DNA of 45,012 nt from an uncultured Prevotella sp. (GTDB lineage: Bacteria > Bacteroidota > Bacteroidia > Bacteroidales > Bacteroidaceae), in contig CABUXJ010000023.1 of NCBI GenBank assembly GCA_902495455.1, positions 1 through 45,012 on the forward strand. Reading direction: 5' to 3'. The notes beneath the pieces are model-generated. The model worked only from the letters and a program-made list of their open reading frames with translations, searched no databases and was not told the DNA's origin. Position numbers and translations under genes: made by a program. How positions within the stretch are numbered: the stretch's first letter is position 1; each line of letters begins with the position of its first letter. Positions 42,623 through 45,012 of this stretch are shown in pieces.

Positions 42623-43777
42623 CTAATCCATGCGATTTTTATAGTCTTCGTAGCCAAAACGACGCAAAATTTCCAGTTTCCCGTCCTCATGAAGCATACC
42701 GATTGCTGGATGAGTGATGCCGTTAAACGTACATGTTTTTACGGTTGTGTAATGTATCATATCCTCAAAAACGACCTTATCGCCCGGTTTCAGCGGTCCG
42801 TCAAAACGCCACGAGCCCATAAAGTCACCCGATAGACAACTGTTTCCTCCGAGCCGGTATGTGTTTTCTTCCGTAGCCGCTTCGAGCGGACGCAATTCCG
42901 CACCGCGCACTTCCGGCTGATAAGGCATCTCCAGACAGTCGGGCATGTGGCACGTGAAGCTCACATCAAGAATAGCCGTCTTGACGGAATGGTCCTCAAC
43001 GACATCAACAACAGAAGCTACGAGCGGTCCTGTCCGCCATACAAAGGCGCTGCCAGGTTCGAGTATTATGCGCAGATTTGGATAGCGGCGATGCAGACCG
43101 TCCATCAGACGGACGAGCAGCTCCACGTCATACCCGCGCCGCGTCATCAGATGGCCGCCGCCAAGATTGAGCCAACGGAGCCGCGGCAACCAGCGTCCGA
43201 ACTTCTCCTCTATATGCACGAGCGTCCGTTCCAGCACATCGGAACCGCTCTCACAGTGGCAGTGGCAGTGGAAACCCTCGATGCCCTCAGGCAATATATC
43301 CGGCATGCGATCAGCCGTGATGCCGAAGCGTGTGCCTGGAGCGCACGGATTATATAGCACCGTCTCCACCTCCGAATACTCCGGATTGACCCTCAGGCCG
43401 CACGACACCGCCGGATTAATCTCACGCACACGCCGACCGAAACGTTCATATTGGCTCAGCGAGTTGAACGTGACATGGCTCGAGCAGCGCGCTATCGTGT
43501 CAATGTCACCGTCGGTATAGGCCGGCGAATACGTATGTGCCGGCGCTCCGAACTCCTCAGCTGCCAGTCGGGCCTCACTCAGAGAGCTGGCCGTCGTCGA
43601 ACTGATATATTCACGGAATATCGGGAAAGTCTTCCACAGTGCGAACGCCTTGAAAGCAAGTATTATCTCGATGTCGGCACGACGGGCCACATCGGCTATC
43701 AGACTGAGGTTGCGACGCAACAGGCGCTCCTCTATTATATATATAGGTGTAGAGACGTTGTCGAATGTATTGTTCAT
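42623..43777 (-). CDS. nspC: Carboxynorspermidine/carboxyspermidine decarboxylase
   Basis: A 384-residue PLP enzyme of the alanine-racemase/ODC fold that makes spermidine or norspermidine by decarboxylation, the polyamine route usual in Bacteroides. The PLP lysine is Lys43 (ILAFKAFALW); the PLP phosphate is held by GGGH (206-209) and EPGSA (240-244). The repeated HCHCHCESG (170-178) is typical of NspC. The substrate-site cysteine and aspartate are C314 and D318 in NSCLSGDFM. It is monocistronic: a -7 box lies just upstream and the tRNA promoter follows. Confidence 0.95.
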   Translation of the reverse strand: MNNTFDNVSTPIYIIEERLLRRNLSLIADVARRADIEIILAFKAFALWKTFPIFREYISSTTASSLSEARLAAEEFGAPAHTYSPAYTDGDIDTIARCSSHVTFNSLSQYERFGRRVREINPAVSCGLRVNPEYSEVETVLYNPCAPGTRFGITADRMPDILPEGIEGFHCHCHCESGSDVLERTLVHIEEKFGRWLPRLRWLNLGGGHLMTRRGYDVELLVRLMDGLHRRYPNLRIILEPGSAFVWRTGPLVASVVDVVEDHSVKTAILDVSFTCHMPDCLEMPYQPEVRGAELRPLEAATEENTYRLGGNSCLSGDFMGSWRFDGPLKPGDKVVFEDMIHYTTVKTCTFNGITHPAIGMLHEDGKLEILRRFGYEDYKNRMD

Positions 43778-43817
43778 AATTGTCCTTTTATTATCCGTTT
43801 TTATTGTTATGCGTCCG

Positions 43818-43857
43818 CAAAGTTAATACATTATTTTGGCTTTGACGCCAAATAATG
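43818..43857 (-). promoter_or_regulatory. nspC -7 box and adjacent operator-like dyad
   Basis: The minus strand reads TAACTTTG at 43825-43818, an exact -7 box 41 bp before the ATG. Immediately upstream, CATTATTTTGGC (43829-43840) and GCCAAATAATG (43847-43857) form a dyad with one extra base in one arm, covering the spacer and -33 region. No TTTG lies at standard spacing. A repressor site is plausible. Confidence 0.5.
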
Positions 43858-44194
43858 CCGTTTGTGTGACAGGAGTATGAAAATTAGTCTTTGCTCAAGA
43901 ACAAGACATCTTAGGTATTTGTCCTATTCTTGGCTGGACAAATTGTGCAGATACAGGCTGCACAATTTCAGAACTCAGATATAATAACGAGTACCTAATC
44001 AGAAATAACGGTAGTTTCTTGTCATGCAGAATTGCAGCGTAACAAACATGAGGAACTTATGGGAAGACAGCCAAAGTACATGAAGTCGCCACACCAAACA
44101 CTCCATCCTACATTGCACAAAGTTAGCTTTTCATTGGCTCAATGGGATTGCTGAGCAACAGCAGCCCTTCTTGCAATGTTATCGATTTGGAAGC
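43858..44194. other. Gene-poor region between nspC and hsdS
   Basis: I see no recognisable gene. A perfect 11-bp hairpin AAATTGTGCAG/CTGCACAATTT (43940-43950 and 43958-43968, 7-nt loop) is present. A 38-codon frame on the plus strand (44142-44258) has a basic tail (RRKKKRKR) but no known similarity. A TAACTTTG -7-like word lies on the minus strand at 44118-44125. The stretch could be debris at the edge of a restriction locus. Confidence 0.5.
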
Positions 44195-45012
44195 CTATCT
44201 GGAAATGACAGAAATTCTCCGTAGGAAGAAGAAACGCAAACGTGGAATGAGACTATAATAGGACAAGACTAAATGGTATAATAAATCAGAATTTACCGAT
44301 GCTTGTCCGTTCATCAGTAACGGTAGAAGTTCGTCTCGCTGCTTAGTAAGAGCATTGATTTCATCAATGTTATTCTTTATATTATCAAATATGGCATCAA
44401 CCTTATCATGGAATGCTTGTAAAATTCGCTTTGGCGGATAAACCACTTTTATTGAAGCAAATTCATCTTTACTCATATTGGCAAATACATTGCCAGTTTT
44501 GGCTTTTGCATTCTCAAAATATAATTTCAAAGCAAAGTATACAAATTCTCTATTGTATTCATTCTCAAAAACTACAGAATTAATCTGTTGGTTTGTTTGC
44601 GATAATTTTGCGACAAATCCCATAACCCCTATTGTACCAATGCAAGAAACTGAAAGTGAACCAATTGGTAGGTATTTTTTTGTTTGACTTTCTGCACCTT
44701 TTGTGGAAAGGGTACGTTTCGAATTGAATACGAATAAATTGCCTCTTATATCATCTATGGTTATAAAAGGAATATCTCCACCAAAATTATTTTCATCGAC
44801 ACATGACGGAGTTTTGCCAGTTATGATATTATTTTCTACTTCGCCAATAGTCATGCCACACCATCCTTTTGGAATCTCTCGCTTCAACTTCTCATTCCAC
44901 ATCATTTCACCATCACTACTTTTATACGGTTTGCCCTCTTCATTGGGAAAATCAAACTGCACAAACCAGTAATCGTATAACTGCTTTGCCATCGCTTCTA
45001 AATTCTGATTTA
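44195..45012 (-). CDS. hsdS: Type I restriction-modification specificity subunit, C-terminal half (5' part outside window)
   Basis: The frame is open to the window edge, so the ATG at 44992 is internal: upstream codons continue NQNLEA before MAKQLYDYWFVQFDFP, the central conserved helix of HsdS. The second target-recognition domain follows (GWCGMTIGEVENNIITGKTPS, GDIPFITIDDIRG, VSCIGTIGVMGF, NKMSK-type NMSKDEFASIKVVYPP), then the second conserved helix (VDAIFDNIKNNIDEINALTKQRDELLPLLMNG). The last about 35 residues (hydrophobic, FFFLRRISVISR) are not typical and appear to be read-through into foreign sequence. HsdS chooses the DNA target of the R-M complex. GC is low. Confidence 0.88.
   Translation of the reverse strand, partial: NQNLEAMAKQLYDYWFVQFDFPNEEGKPYKSSDGEMMWNEKLKREIPKGWCGMTIGEVENNIITGKTPSCVDENNFGGDIPFITIDDIRGNLFVFNSKRTLSTKGAESQTKKYLPIGSLSVSCIGTIGVMGFVAKLSQTNQQINSVVFENEYNREFVYFALKLYFENAKAKTGNVFANMSKDEFASIKVVYPPKRILQAFHDKVDAIFDNIKNNIDEINALTKQRDELLPLLMNGQASVNSDLLYHLVLSYYSLIPRLRFFFLRRISVISR

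Noticed and set aside
44142..44258. 38-codon plus-strand gene with a basic tail
   Set aside because: It is too short, lies antisense to the hsdS tail and has no known similarity; kept only as a note in the hsdS finding.

Overview
The window looks like a chromosomal segment of a gut or oral Bacteroidales bacterium (Prevotella/Bacteroides-like; the genus cannot be fixed from the sequence alone). The evidence is: perfect or near-perfect Bacteroidetes promoters (TTTG, about 19 nt, TAnnTTTG) in front of several genes; BspA-type leucine-rich-repeat proteins with type IX secretion (T9SS) C-termini; a GldE/Ssb gene pair; a Nudix-type AraR regulator beside the arabinose genes; carboxynorspermidine decarboxylase; and a FimB/Mfa2-like lipoprotein. 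There is no rRNA operon, no intact transposase and no CRISPR array.

Layout. 1-5.6 kb: the tail of a T9SS cargo gene, then three tandem BspA-like LRR secreted proteins whose ends and 300-bp leaders are nearly identical while their middles differ. 5.9-11 kb: housekeeping genes, with a YbiT-like ABC-F ATPase, grpE, dnaJ and folC. 11-14.7 kb: a galactose operon (mutarotase, FucP-type MFS sugar transporter, galactokinase). 14.8-16.7 kb: an AT-rich orphan gene, a CNNM/CBS membrane protein and a possible small secreted protein. 17.2-22.8 kb: a secreted GH2-GH28 fusion followed by a TonB-dependent receptor. 22.9-24.8 kb: a low-GC SGNH hydrolase/acyltransferase-3 pair with overlapping stop and start codons. 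24.8-25.8 kb: a gene-free stretch holding a GC-rich palindromic island. 25.8-38.1 kb: a long arabinose/pentose locus (lipoprotein mutarotase, Na+/sugar symporter, AraR-like Nudix regulator, araD, araA, FGGY kinase, GH51 arabinofuranosidase, transketolase, rpiB). 38.2-43.8 kb, minus strand: a fimbrial-type lipoprotein, GldE, Ssb, a conserved hypothetical, four tRNAs (Gly-Leu-Leu-Gly) and nspC. 44.2 kb to the edge: the C-terminal half of a type I restriction specificity subunit.

How the parts fit. The arabinose locus forms a complete route: GH51 releases arabinose, the symporter imports it, the mutarotase equilibrates its anomers, AraA, the kinase and AraD convert it to xylulose-5-phosphate, and transketolase plus RpiB feed it into the pentose-phosphate pathway under a Nudix-fold regulator that has lost key catalytic residues. 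The galactose operon is a parallel Leloir entry. The strongest unexplained signals are non-coding: four 19-bp palindromes at exactly 22-bp spacing before the arabinofuranosidase, several long near-perfect palindromes between genes, a modular dispersed repeat seen as half-arms and as one inverted pair, and a 22-bp-spaced AT-rich repeat before the GH2-GH28 gene. On the protein side, the ABC-F ATPase has one canonical and one wholly degenerate ATP site, and the GH2-GH28 fusion is unusual.
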